Part shown: piece by piece, positions 33,786-43,000 of the stretch | Layout: every line of letters starts with the position of its first letter | Numbering within the stretch: the stretch's first letter is position 1 | Assembly: GCF_006716745.1 (NCBI RefSeq) | Contig: NZ_VFPP01000001.1 | Location: 8,753,386-8,817,385 of the forward strand | Origin: Saccharothrix saharensis | GTDB lineage: Bacteria; Actinomycetota; Actinomycetes; Mycobacteriales; Pseudonocardiaceae | Reading direction: 5' to 3' | DNA length: 64,000 nt | Translations under genes and position numbers: made by a program | Notes under the pieces: generated by a model | Database searches by the model: none | Told to the model about the DNA's origin: nothing | Seen by the model: the letters and a program-made list of their open reading frames with translations, nothing else

Positions 33786-34742
33786 ATGACGGCGCAGCGA
33801 CCGATGCCCACGCGGGACGACGTGCTCGGCTACTTCGCCACGCTGTCGAACTGGGGACGGTGGGGTGACGACGACGAGCTCGGCACCCTCAACCACATCA
33901 CCGACGACGTCCGGCTGGCGGCGGCACGGACCGTGCGCCACGGCAGGAGCGTGTCGTGCGCGTGGGAGGTCGCCGTCCCCGACCACATGGAGCGCTCGAC
34001 GACGTCGTGCCCGTGCGCCGCCGACATGCCGGGCGCCGAGAACATGCCGCTGCCCGGGTTCCGCGACGACCGGCGGTGGGGCTTCTCGATGGAGCGGCTC
34101 GGCATCACGTTCCACGGCAACACCGTCACCCATCTCGACTCGCCGTGCCACCTCTTCTGGGACGGCACGATGTACAACGGGCGGCCGCACTCCCTGGTGG
34201 ACGCGGCGACGGGATCGGCGTGGGCGGCCGTCACGGCGGCGGCCCACGGGATCGTCACGCGTGGCGTCCTGCTGGACGTCGCGGAGGTCCGCGACGTGCC
34301 GTGGCTGGAACCGGGCCAGGGCGTGCACCCCGAGGACCTCGAAGAGGCCGAGCGCCGCCAGGGTGTGCGGGTGCGGCCCGGCGACGCGGTGCTCCTGCGG
34401 ACCGGCCACGGCCGGTTCCGGCACGAGAGCGGTGAGCCCGGCGGCGCCACGCAGGCCGGCTGGCACGCGTCCTGCCTGCCGTGGCTGCACGAACGAGGCG
34501 TCGCGCTGATCGGCGCCGACACGCCCCAGGACGTGCAGCCGTCGGGGTACGACGACGTGTTGGTGCCGGTGCACGCCGTGGGCCTGGTCGCGATGGGGCT
34601 GTGGCTGCTCGACAACTGCGACCTGGAGGCGTGCGCGGCGACGGCGGCCGAACTCGGCCGGTGGGAGTTCCACCTCGCGGTCGCGCCGGTCCGCTTCGCC
34701 GGCACGTCCGGCAGCCCGGTCAACCCCATCGCCACGTTCTGA
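33786..34742 (+). CDS. Cyclase-family metal-dependent hydrolase (kynurenine formamidase-like)
   Basis: ATG 33786 lies after GGAGGAG. The 318-residue protein has the signature metal site FHGNTVTHLDSPCHLFWDG (H-x-x-x-H-x-D-x-P-x-H variant) of PF04199, plus RPGDAVLLRTGHGRF and LIGADTPQDVQP. Members include KynB and isatin hydrolase; many are annotated only as cyclase family. Here the length is about 100 residues above KynB, matching the longer bacterial subgroup. It starts 69 bases after the alpha/beta hydrolase on the same strand, so the pair may form a small degradative operon. Confidence 0.85.
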   Translation: MTAQRPMPTRDDVLGYFATLSNWGRWGDDDELGTLNHITDDVRLAAARTVRHGRSVSCAWEVAVPDHMERSTTSCPCAADMPGAENMPLPGFRDDRRWGFSMERLGITFHGNTVTHLDSPCHLFWDGTMYNGRPHSLVDAATGSAWAAVTAAAHGIVTRGVLLDVAEVRDVPWLEPGQGVHPEDLEEAERRQGVRVRPGDAVLLRTGHGRFRHESGEPGGATQAGWHASCLPWLHERGVALIGADTPQDVQPSGYDDVLVPVHAVGLVAMGLWLLDNCDLEACAATAAELGRWEFHLAVAPVRFAGTSGSPVNPIATF

Positions 34743-34798
34743 CCGGACAGCGCGGCGGCCTCGCCGCCGGCTGCGCGGGTGGCATCCGCTCGCCGGAC

Positions 34799-35986
34799 TC
34801 ACCGGGGATGCCCGGGACGGAGCCCGTCGCTCCAGGCCCGCACGATGGGTGAGCGGCGGTAGGCCCGGCTCACCTTGACCAGCCAGGCGGTTTCCGAGTC
34901 GAAGTCCTGTGCCCGGCGCAGGTCCGGTGGCCGGCCGGCATCGGCCGTGGCGGGCTTGCCGCTGGTGTGCGCGGCGACCGCGGCCGCGATGACAGCGGCC
35001 TCGGCGACGGCCTGCGCGTCACCTTCCGTGAGGCCGGACCGCAGTGCCTGCTCCCTGGCCAGGTGGAGCGTGGTGTCGCTGAGGTGGTTGCGCAACGGAC
35101 CGATCAGGGCGTCGCGGATACCGATGACCCGGTGGCGCAGCCGGGAGTTCCGGTCACGCAGGGCCACCACCGGCGTGGCCGTTCCCACCGGGCGGAGTGC
35201 TTCCCACAGCGGAGTCAGCTGGTGGTAGGCGAGCAGCCGGCGCCGGTACCGGGCCACCCGAGGTCCCCACGACGGGATGGTCATGCCGATCACCAGCAAG
35301 CACACGCCCGGGGCGGAGAACAGGAACTGGATGCCGTGCACCCCGTTCTCCTCGTACGGCAGGGTGTGGCCCAGGCTGACGATCGTCTGGTACGCCACCT
35401 TGTGGATCAGCATGACGAGCCAGATCAGACAGCCCGCACCCATGAAGCGCACGCCGACCCGCAGGAAGGTGCGCTCGATGGTTCTGCTGCGCCACCGGAC
35501 GAGCAGCACGTCGACCAGCACGACGATGTTGTGGGTCTCCCAGATCAAGTCGTAGACGAGCACACCCGGGTCACGGGTACCGCTCGGCCCGACGATCGGC
35601 AGTCCGAGGCGCAGCGGGCCGATCACGTAGCCGATCAGCAGCAACAGGAGGGCCGTCGCGAACAAGGCACGGCCGAAGCGCAGGCGTCGCCGCAGGTGTC
35701 CGGCGGGAGCGGACACCCGGATGACGAACAGGTGGGCGTGGAAGGACATGGCCATCCACGCGATGTGCTGGATGACCTGGGGCAGGCTGGGTACTTGCCC
35801 GAGCACGTCGTAGACCAGCCAGTAGAACGGTGCCCAGCCGAGCAGGTAGACGATGAACAGGTGCACCATCGTCAGCGACAGCGCCCGACCGGCGGGGGTC
35901 CTGCGATCCTCACGCCAGGTCGTGGCCCGGTAGACGACGGCCACGGCGATGGTCACGAGGGCGATGAAGTGGACGGTGCTGGCCAC
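34799..35986 (-). CDS. Seven-helix membrane protein of the MAB_1171c type (unknown function)
   Basis: The 395-residue protein begins with STVHFIALVTIAVAVVYRAT and has about seven hydrophobic helices in the first 240 residues, then a cytosolic helical tail (LLAYHQLTPLWEALRPVG onward) rich in Ala/Glu and ending with DFDSETAWLVKVSRAYR. That architecture, seven helices plus the LTPLWEAL-type soluble domain, is the actinobacterial group labelled MAB_1171c family. It is called a putative transporter but no activity is known to me. It is the third gene of a regulator-metallopeptidase-membrane cassette, starting 26 bases after the metallopeptidase stop. Confidence 0.75.
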   Translation of the reverse strand: MASTVHFIALVTIAVAVVYRATTWREDRRTPAGRALSLTMVHLFIVYLLGWAPFYWLVYDVLGQVPSLPQVIQHIAWMAMSFHAHLFVIRVSAPAGHLRRRLRFGRALFATALLLLLIGYVIGPLRLGLPIVGPSGTRDPGVLVYDLIWETHNIVVLVDVLLVRWRSRTIERTFLRVGVRFMGAGCLIWLVMLIHKVAYQTIVSLGHTLPYEENGVHGIQFLFSAPGVCLLVIGMTIPSWGPRVARYRRRLLAYHQLTPLWEALRPVGTATPVVALRDRNSRLRHRVIGIRDALIGPLRNHLSDTTLHLAREQALRSGLTEGDAQAVAEAAVIAAAVAAHTSGKPATADAGRPPDLRRAQDFDSETAWLVKVSRAYRRSPIVRAWSDGLRPGHPR

Positions 35987-36012
35987 GGTGATTCGACGTC
36001 CTCAGCGGCTCA

Positions 36013-36525
36013 TCACTGTTCCAGCGCCCGGCTCAGCCGGTCGCTCACCTCGGAGAGACCTCGTCGTGCGCGGCGTGGACGCGTGTCGATGATCTCCGAG
36101 ATCAGATAGGCCACGGTCTCCGCCTCGGTCTCGTGCCGGGTGGAGAAACCCGCGTGCCGCCGAGCCAGCATGATCCTCAGGGTCGTGGCGCTCAGATCGG
36201 GGAAGACGCCTGCGAGCGCCGAGTCCACCGGCTCGGACCCGGGGTGCCCGCAGAGGATGTGCCCCAGTTCGTGCAGGACGATGTGCGCCTGGTGGACGGG
36301 CGTGGTGTCGCGCTCGTAGCAGATGTAGTCCGCGGACGTCCCCGCCATCCACAGCCCGCAGGCACCCGAGGCCGACATCGGCAATGGCACCAGTTCGATC
36401 GGCCTGCCCCGTTGCTCACCCACCGCGCGACTCAGTTCCCACACGCTGCGCGACTCCGGTATCGCCAGCCGGCTCACCACGCGTCTGCACCGCCGTTCGA
36501 TCCGACGGGATCCGCGACGCCACAT
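36013..36525 (-). CDS. ImmA/IrrE-type zinc metallopeptidase
   Basis: The 170-residue soluble protein contains AHIVLHELGHILCGHPG, with the HExxH zinc motif, and ETEAETVAYLISEII, where the downstream Glu is a likely third ligand. This is the COG2856 layout of ImmA, IrrE and related proteases that cleave HTH repressors. Its start overlaps the stop of the upstream HTH gene as TGATG (36523-36527), so translation is coupled. By analogy it may cleave that regulator or sense a signal from the membrane protein encoded next. Substrate unproven. Confidence 0.85.
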   Translation of the reverse strand: MWRRGSRRIERRCRRVVSRLAIPESRSVWELSRAVGEQRGRPIELVPLPMSASGACGLWMAGTSADYICYERDTTPVHQAHIVLHELGHILCGHPGSEPVDSALAGVFPDLSATTLRIMLARRHAGFSTRHETEAETVAYLISEIIDTRPRRARRGLSEVSDRLSRALEQ

Positions 36526-36950
36526 CAGGTTCGACGCCCCTCGGCGTTGCCCGAGTCGAGACCCTCCAGCTTGCGGAGCTGCTCGGTCATGGCCGTGACG
36601 GTTTCCAGACTGCCATCGGACAGACCGACCATCCTGGCGGCCACCCGGGCGATACCGGCATCACGCAGCAGCGCGGCCAGGGCGATCTGAGCGCTGATCT
36701 GCTCCGAGGGCTCGTCGTCCAGGAAGTAGGCGGCCGGCACACCGAAGAACTTCCCCAGCTTCTCCAGGGTGTCCTTGGTGGGGTTGACGTTCTTGCCCGA
36801 ACGCAGCGCGGAGAGCACACCGGTGGACAGCCCGGTCGCCTTCGCCACCTCCGGGTGCGTGAACGGCTTGCGATCGCGCGGGTGCACCGTCCGGAACAGG
36901 TAGTCCACTTTCTCGGCCAGGGTCTGGGAACCCGGCTGCTCCCCGTTCAC
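36525..36950 (-). CDS. XRE-family HTH regulator
   Basis: GTG 36950 follows GGAGGTGGTCC. Residues about 25-75 form a Cro/CI helix-turn-helix: FTHPEVAKATGLSTGVLSAL with the recognition helix, then RSGKNVNPTKDTLEKLGKFF and GVPAAYFLDD, the standard end of the XRE domain. The C-terminal part is helical (ISAQIALAALLRDAGIARVA) and may dimerise. Total 141 residues. It heads the three-gene cassette with the metallopeptidase and the membrane protein. Confidence 0.85.
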   Translation of the reverse strand: MNGEQPGSQTLAEKVDYLFRTVHPRDRKPFTHPEVAKATGLSTGVLSALRSGKNVNPTKDTLEKLGKFFGVPAAYFLDDEPSEQISAQIALAALLRDAGIARVAARMVGLSDGSLETVTAMTEQLRKLEGLDSGNAEGRRT

Positions 36951-37168
36951 GGACCACCTCCGGCCACCGTGCGGATCAGTGAAGTGATACGGCTCCGGCG
37001 AGATTATCACCGAGGTCGGTGCCGAACTCGGTCTTCGGGTCGGACACCCCGGCACCGGGGAGGTCTGGGGACGGCGCCGTCGCCGCGGCTGGGCGCGGCC
37101 CGGTCGAGTACGCCGTAGGCGGACGATCAATCGGTTGGATGATCGGGTGATGCTTATCGATCAATATA

Positions 37169-37197
37169 TTGACAGGAACGGTGAGGGTCGATACGTT
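37169..37197 (+). promoter_or_regulatory. Sigma-70-like promoter without an evident gene
   Basis: TTGACA (37169-37174) and TACGTT (37192-37197) are separated by exactly 17 bases in an A/T-rich pocket that stands out in this genome. It points rightwards, but only the hairpin at 37251-37289 and the 3' end of an opposing gene follow. It might drive a small RNA, or the consensus may be fortuitous. The rest of 36951-37309 holds no gene. Confidence 0.35.
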
Positions 37198-37250
37198 CGG
37201 TCGTGGGGTGGACCGCTCTGCGAAGGGGGTAGCGCCGTGAATTGCTGGAA

Positions 37251-37289
37251 CGTGTCGTGGAACATCGTGTTTCGACATTCCACGACACG
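37251..37289. terminator. 12-bp hairpin after the secreted-protein gene
   Basis: CGTGTCGTGGAA (37251-37262) and TTCCACGACACG (37278-37289) are perfect inverted arms with a 15-base loop. They lie about 20 bases beyond the stop of the minus-strand gene ending at 37310. There is no T-run. Confidence 0.5.
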
Positions 37290-37309
37290 ATTCACCCATC
37301 AGTTCGTCG

Positions 37310-37771
37310 TCAGCAGGCATCCGGGATGATCATGCCGAGACTGATGGCGTCGGTCTGGTTGTCGAGGTGGGCGATGTTCCCCCAGTTCTCGGGAGGGGAC
37401 GTCCACAGCAGGCTCCAACAGGTTCCGGTCCAGTTCCAGAGGTACATCGTCCACGGCGACCTGTTCGTGAGCGACGAGACCTGGTCGCCGAATCCGGCCG
37501 CGCCCATGTTGGTCCAGCCGGGCTCGCCCGCCTGGAGGAACCAGCCCAGCCCGTCGTAGTGCTGGAACGTGCAGGACGTGCCGAGGTCGCAGCGCCAGTA
37601 GTCGGAGGCGCTGTTGTCGATGAAGACGTACTTCCAGCCGGCCTCGTTCGCCGCGACCGGCGCGGGAGCGGAAAGCGCGGACGCGGGGGTCGTCGCCGAT
37701 GCCGAACCGGCGCCGAGCATGGTGAATGCGCTCACAAGAGCCGCGACAACGGCAATGATGCTGTTCTTCAT
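37310..37771 (-). CDS. Small secreted tryptophan-rich protein
   Basis: The 153-residue protein has a clear Sec signal peptide (MKNSIIAVVAALVSAFTMLG ending around ASA-TT at 26-27). The mature part has four cysteines (WRC, TSC, GTC and the terminal DAC) that could make two disulfides, and many Trp and Asn residues (DYWRCDLG, GLGWFLQAGEPGW, YLWNWTGTCWSLLW). It is probably a compact extracellular beta-rich protein. I do not recognise an enzyme motif. Confidence 0.75.
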   Translation of the reverse strand: MKNSIIAVVAALVSAFTMLGAGSASATTPASALSAPAPVAANEAGWKYVFIDNSASDYWRCDLGTSCTFQHYDGLGWFLQAGEPGWTNMGAAGFGDQVSSLTNRSPWTMYLWNWTGTCWSLLWTSPPENWGNIAHLDNQTDAISLGMIIPDAC

Positions 37772-37897
37772 GCGTTCCTTCCATTGCTGGCGAGAAAGCG
37801 TCGAACCGCACCAGTTTCGAGTCGTCGACGCCGTCTCCGCAACGGCACTTAATTGGTGGCTGAATAGCCCAGCTCACGGTGGACGGGGGATGGTCCT

Positions 37898-38836
37898 GTG
37901 CTGCACGTGCACTTGTCGGCAGCGGACATGTGGCGGACTCGGCTGGCGGTGTGGGGTCCGTTGGCGGAGACCCAGTGGAGCATGCGCGCTCTTCAGCGCG
38001 GGGACCGGGCGGACCTGCTCGGTGCGTGGCGGTCGCGGCTGCGGTCGGTGCTCGCCGGGGACCTGCTCGACGTCATGTCCGCCCTCGCACCGGCGGACGG
38101 GCCGGTGATCGACCTGTTCACCCTGATCGGTCCGGTCCGGGAACTCGATGAAGGGCTGGCCCTGCTCGTGGCCCGGTACCCGGAGCTGCCCGAGCCGGTT
38201 CGGCGGCGGTTCCCCGGTGGCGGGCGCGTCCTGGCGGATTCGCTGCGCGCGTACCACCTGACGGCGGTCGGTCCGCAGTGGAGCCGGATCCGGAGGGCGC
38301 TGAGAAGTGAACAGGCGCGGCACTCGACGGTCATGGCCGTGGAGGGGATCGGAGCCATGTTGAACCGCCTGCACCCGGCCGTCCGGTGGCGGCCACCGGT
38401 CCTCACCGTCGCCGGTCGCGCGTCGGGCGACGTGCCTCTGGGTGGACGAGGGCTCGTCCTCGCCGGGTCCCTGTTCAGCGGGCCGGATGTGCCCGTTCTC
38501 GTGCCGTCCGAGCCGTCGCGTCCGCCGCTGCTCGTCTACCCGGTCGGGTCCGGTGCATACGCCGAGGCGAGGCTGTGGGCGACGCCAGGGGGCGCGGGGG
38601 ACGCCCTGCGGACGCTGCTCGGCACCACGCGGGCGAACGTGCTGGCCGCGATCGCCGACCGGTCGCCCGGAACCGCGGACCTCGCCCGCGAACTCGGCAT
38701 CTCACCGTCCGGTGCCAGTCAGCACGCCGCCGTACTGCGACGTGCCGGGCTCATCACCACCGAACGGGTCGACCAGGCCGTGCGGCACGCGGTCACCGCT
38801 CTGGGGGCTTCGTTGCTGGACAGGGCGTTCACCTAG
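37898..38836 (+). CDS. ArsR-type regulator with a long N-terminal domain
   Basis: GTG 37898 follows GGGGGATGGTCC. The first 240 residues are helical (MWRTRLAVWGPLAETQWSMR and so on), as in actinobacterial ArsR-like regulators of about 310-330 residues. The C-terminus is a winged helix: TTRANVLAAIADRSPGTADL, then ARELGISPSGASQHAAVLRR (recognition helix) and AGLITTERVDQAVRHAVTAL. No cysteine metal site is seen. The target is unknown; the neighbouring xylanase is convergent, and the secreted-protein gene is divergent, 126 bases away. Confidence 0.8.
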   Translation: MLHVHLSAADMWRTRLAVWGPLAETQWSMRALQRGDRADLLGAWRSRLRSVLAGDLLDVMSALAPADGPVIDLFTLIGPVRELDEGLALLVARYPELPEPVRRRFPGGGRVLADSLRAYHLTAVGPQWSRIRRALRSEQARHSTVMAVEGIGAMLNRLHPAVRWRPPVLTVAGRASGDVPLGGRGLVLAGSLFSGPDVPVLVPSEPSRPPLLVYPVGSGAYAEARLWATPGGAGDALRTLLGTTRANVLAAIADRSPGTADLARELGISPSGASQHAAVLRRAGLITTERVDQAVRHAVTALGASLLDRAFT

Positions 38837-38860
38837 ACGGGTGTTGCGCGGTAAGGAAAG

Positions 38861-38900
38861 GGGTGTTCGGGTCGGTCCTCACGGACCGACCCGAACACCC
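38861..38900. terminator. Strong bidirectional terminator hairpin
   Basis: GGGTGTTCGGGTCGGTCC (38861-38878) and its exact complement (38883-38900) form an 18-bp perfect stem with loop TCAC. It lies between the converging ends of the ArsR-type gene (38836) and the xylanase gene (38944), so it can serve both strands. Confidence 0.85.
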
Positions 38901-38943
38901 TCCGCCCGTCTCCGGCTACCGCCTCGACTTGCGCGGCACTCGT

Positions 38944-39624
38944 CTAGCTGACCGTGATGTTCGAGTTGCCGCTGCTCTGGTAGCCCTCCGTCGCCATGAT
39001 CATGTAGTAGCGGAAGCTGCCCAGCTGCATGCCGGCCCGGTTCCAGGCGTCGAAGTGGTTGCCGGTGGTGATGGTGCCGCCGACCCGCCTCTGCTGGCGG
39101 ACGCTCCAGAACTGGGCGAACGTCTTGGTGCCCTCCACGGACGGGGCGTTGTAGCGCATCGTGTGGTAGATGTCGTACGTGCCGCCGTCGCTGGTGACCG
39201 TGCCCCGGTGCGTGCCGGTGGGCCGGTAGTTGCCCCAGCTGTCGACGATGTAGTACTCGACGAGCGGGCCCGAGGTCCATCCGTACAGGCACAGGTAGCC
39301 GTTGCCGGAGGGGTTGAAGCTGCCCGAGTAGCGCACGGTGCGGCGGGACCCGTTGCTCCAGCCCTTGCCGCACACGAAGTTGCCGGTGTTCCGCCACGAG
39401 GTGCTGTACTGACCGCCCGACCCCATGGTCATGGAGACGGTGTTCTGGGCGTCGGTCCAGAACGAGTAGTAATAACCGTTGTGGTTGCCCGTCTGGTTCG
39501 TGGTGACGGTCTGGGCGTGGGCGGTGCCGGGCAGGATCAGCCCGGAGCCGAGCGCCAGGGCTCCGGCGCCGCCGATGAACGTCCTGCGGCTGATCGGGTG
39601 CCGCGCAGGGGCGTTGTCGTCCAT
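38944..39624 (-). CDS. Secreted GH11 endo-1,4-beta-xylanase
   Basis: ATG 39624 follows GAGGAGGAA. A Tat signal (PISRRTFIGGAGALALGSGL, cleavage near AHA-QT) precedes the beta-jelly-roll: GYYYSFWTDAQNTVSMTMGS, FVCGKGWSNGSRRTVRYSG, GPLVEYYIVDSWGNYRP with the catalytic nucleophile Glu, and YYMIMATEGYQSSGNSNITV with the acid/base Glu. Total 226 residues, the standard size for GH11 without a carbohydrate-binding module. It hydrolyses xylan outside the cell. Upstream lie two direct repeats and a TTGACA box that suggest activation by a bound regulator. Confidence 0.95.
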   Translation of the reverse strand: MDDNAPARHPISRRTFIGGAGALALGSGLILPGTAHAQTVTTNQTGNHNGYYYSFWTDAQNTVSMTMGSGGQYSTSWRNTGNFVCGKGWSNGSRRTVRYSGSFNPSGNGYLCLYGWTSGPLVEYYIVDSWGNYRPTGTHRGTVTSDGGTYDIYHTMRYNAPSVEGTKTFAQFWSVRQQRRVGGTITTGNHFDAWNRAGMQLGSFRYYMIMATEGYQSSGNSNITVS

Positions 39625-39736
39625 TGGTGTGCTTCCTCCTCGTTGAGGCCGGCGAAGGGCGACCCGACGTGCGGCGGAACCGGCGGGCCGGTCGGTGACC
39701 GGGTCGACGTCGGTGCGGGATCTGCCGATGCGGACA

Positions 39737-39810
39737 GTGTTCGGCCGACTCCGCGCCGCTGTCAACAATTCTCGTAATGTTGCGAAAACACTCTCGTAGA
39801 ATTGCGAAAA
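39737..39810 (-). promoter_or_regulatory. Xylanase promoter with two 18-base direct repeats
   Basis: CTCGTAATGTTGCGAAAA (39771-39788) and CTCGTAGAATTGCGAAAA (39793-39810) match at 15 of 18 positions with a 22-base period, two helical turns. On the minus strand they lie immediately upstream of TTGACA (39760-39765), with GAACAC 17 bases further (39737-39742). The arrangement fits an activator binding the same DNA face next to the -35 box. The remaining 39811-40047 holds nothing else I can support. Confidence 0.55.
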
Positions 39811-40047
39811 TGAGTAGGCCGCAACCTCACACCGACTATATCGACCCAGGTCGTGGCTTTGTCGGGGCTATGGCACCGGAACGGTTCGGGAAAACTTCCG
39901 GAAACCCGTCGAACCGGGGCGGTCCGCCCGGTCCGCACGGGACCGCGCCCTGAGGCGTGCCAAGATCACCCGATCGTGCCGTGGCATCCGGGCTGTCCGC
40001 TTGGGCAGGATGGACGAGGGGGAATGTCGGGCGAACGGGGGAGCCCA

Positions 40048-43000
40048 ATGGGATCGGCACGCGCGTTGCCCGCGGCGGTCGTCCGGGTCCGGGACGGTCG
40101 GGGACAGGTCGTGGGGGCCGGTTTCCTGATCGCGCCGGACCTGGTGTGCACGTGCGCGCACGTGGTCGCCGACGGTGCCGAGCCGCCGGAACGGGTGCTG
40201 GTCGACTTCCCGATGCTGCCCGGGGTGCCGTCCCGCGCGGCGCGTGTGCGGGCGTGGCGGCCGGCGGAACCCGACGGGCGTGGCGACATCGCGCTGCTGC
40301 GGCTCACCGAGCCGCCACCGGAGGGTTCCGCGGCGCTGGTGCTCGGCACGGCGGAGAACCCGTGGGGGCAGCGGTTCCGGGTGCCGGGGTTCCCGGCCGG
40401 CCACGACGACGGCGTGTGGGCCGGCGGCAGCCTGCGCGAGCGGCAGGGCACCGGGTGGGTGCAGATGCAGGCCGACGACGGGCCGCGCATCGTGCGCGGG
40501 TTCAGCGGTTCACCGGTGTGGAGCGAGGACCTCGACGCGGTGATCGGCATGACGGTGGCCGCCGAACGCGGCTCGGCCACCGCCTACCTGATCCCGTCCG
40601 AGGCGCTGGTGCGGGTCGCGGGCGAGCTGGCGCCGCCGTGCCCGTTCCGCGGGCTGCGGGCGTTCCGGGCCGAGGACGCGCGGTACTTCTTCGGCCGCGA
40701 CGAGGAGGTCGATCGGCTCGCCGAGCGGGTGGCCCGGCAGCGGATCGTCGTGGTGGTCGGGCCGTCGGGGTGCGGCAAGTCGTCGTTGGTGGACGCCGGG
40801 TTGCGGCCGCGGCTGGAGGCGGCGGGCACGCCGGTGGCGATCGTGCGCCCCGTGCCCGGTCAGTCCGCCGAGGAACTGCTGGCCGTGCTGCGGCCCGCCG
40901 CCGTGCCCGGCGCGGTGCTGGTGCTCGACCAGTTCGAGGAGGTCGTGACCGGCGACCCCGGCACCGCGCGGGACGTGCTGCGCCTGCTGGACGAGCTGAC
41001 CGCCGGGCCGGCCGGCCCCCGGGTCGTGCTCACGCTGCGGGCCGGCTCGCTGGACGGGCTGCTGGCCGTCGGCGGCGTGCCCGCGCTGGACGACGCCACG
41101 GTGTTCGTGGCACCGCTGACCGGTGACCGGCTGAGGCAGGCCGTGGAACGGCCCGTGGCGCTCACCCCCGGCGTCGCCTACCAGGACGGTGTGGTCGACC
41201 GGGTGCTGGCCGACGCGCAGGCCGGGACGGGCCTGCTGCCGCTGGTCGAGTTCACCCTCACCGAGCTGTGGCAGGCACGGGAAGCGGGCCTGCTCACCCT
41301 GCGCGGCTACGACCGGCTGGGCGGTGTCGCGGGTGCGCTGGCGGGCCACGCCGAGCGGTTCCACCGGGGACTCGGCCCGGCGGAGCGGGAACCGGTGCGG
41401 CGGCTGCTGGTGCGCCTGGCCCGGCCCACCGAGGACGGTTTCGCGTTGCGCCCCACGAGGGTCGACGAAGTGCCCGACGACCTGCGGCGCGTGGTCGACG
41501 TGCTGCTGGGCGCACGACTGCTCGTGGTGCGCGAGGACCCGGGCCAGCCGCGGGTGCTCGCGCTCGCCCACGAAGCGCTGCTGCGCAACTGGGCGACCCT
41601 GCGCGGCTGGCTGGAAGCCGACCGGGAGTTCCTGGCCTGGCACGCGCAGGTGCGCGAACGCGCCGAGCAGTGGGAGCGCGAGGGCCGCGACCGGAGCCTG
41701 GTGCTGCGCGGCGGGCCGCTCGGCACCGCGCGGCAGTGGCTCGACCAGCGACCGTCCGACGTGGACCGGCGGGAGCACGAGTACGTGGCCGCCGGCCACG
41801 CCGCGCAGCGCCGGTCCACCCGCACGCGGCGGGCCGCGGTCGCCGTGATGGCGGTGCTGCTGCTGGTGTCGGCCCTGCTGACGGCGCGCACGGTGTCGGC
41901 CAACCAGCAGCTCGACACCACCGTGCGCCACCAGGCCGCGCAACTGCTCCGTGACCTCGCCGAGCGGGAGGCCGGGATCTCCGCGCTGAGTGCGCTGCAG
42001 TTCGCGCTGGCGTCCTGGCGGCAGGACCCGGCGGTCGGGTACGGCGCCCTGCTGCGACAACAGGCCGTGTTCCACGACGTGGCCGAAGTGGATGTCGACC
42101 GCTTCCCCGCGCCGATGGACGTCGTGGCCACGACCCCGACCGGCGACGTCGCGGTGTCCGCGACGGCGGCCGGCGCACTGACCGCGTGGCGCGACCCGTG
42201 GGGCGACGCGCCGCGATCGTGGCCGCTGGGCCAGGTCGACGGCGCGCGGATCATCCGGGTGAGCGAAGACGGCACCACGGTGGCGGTCGCCGACGACGCG
42301 GCGGCCATCCGCGTGTGGGACCTGCGTGAACGCGGCGACCCGGTGCTGGTGCGACCCGGCGCCGCGGACTCCGACCCGGAGCCGCTGGACGACGCGAGCA
42401 TGCAGGTATCGCCGTCGGGCCGTCACCTCGTCCTGGTCGACGACGAAGCGGTCGAGGTGTGGGACCTGACCCGGCGATCCCGGGTGACGGGGTTCGTGCC
42501 GCCGCCGCGGGGGACCGCGGTGGTGCTCGGCGTCGCCGCGCTGGACGACGAGACCGGCACGGTGGCGTTGTTCGAGGCGCGGGACGACAGCCTGGTGCAC
42601 GCCGTGCGCGCGCTCGACACCGGCGCGGAGGTCCGCTCGACGCCCGGCATGCCCAACGTCACCCGCCAGGGACGCCTGGTGCTGCGGTGCGCGCACAAGG
42701 TGCTCACCGGGATCGACGTGTTCAGCGGCGCCGAGGTGTTCCGCCGGAACGCCCCGGACTGCCTCGGCGCCGCGACCGACCTCACCGGCCGGTACGTGCT
42801 GGTGGAGCCGGACCGTCGAACCGACGGCTCCGGCCTCGTGACCTACCTCGACGCGCGTGACGGGAGGGCCTACCAGTCCTGGGTTCCGGGCTTCGAGCTG
42901 GGCGGTGACCAGGACTTCGGCACCGGCACGGTCGTGCTGCGGTCACCCGACGGCACGCCCGACATCCTGCACGTGCGCGGCCGGGCGGTGCTGCGGATGC

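Noticed and set aside
40510..42696. 728-codon minus-strand frame opposite the STAND gene
   Set aside because: Same antisense artefact. No start signal or motif.
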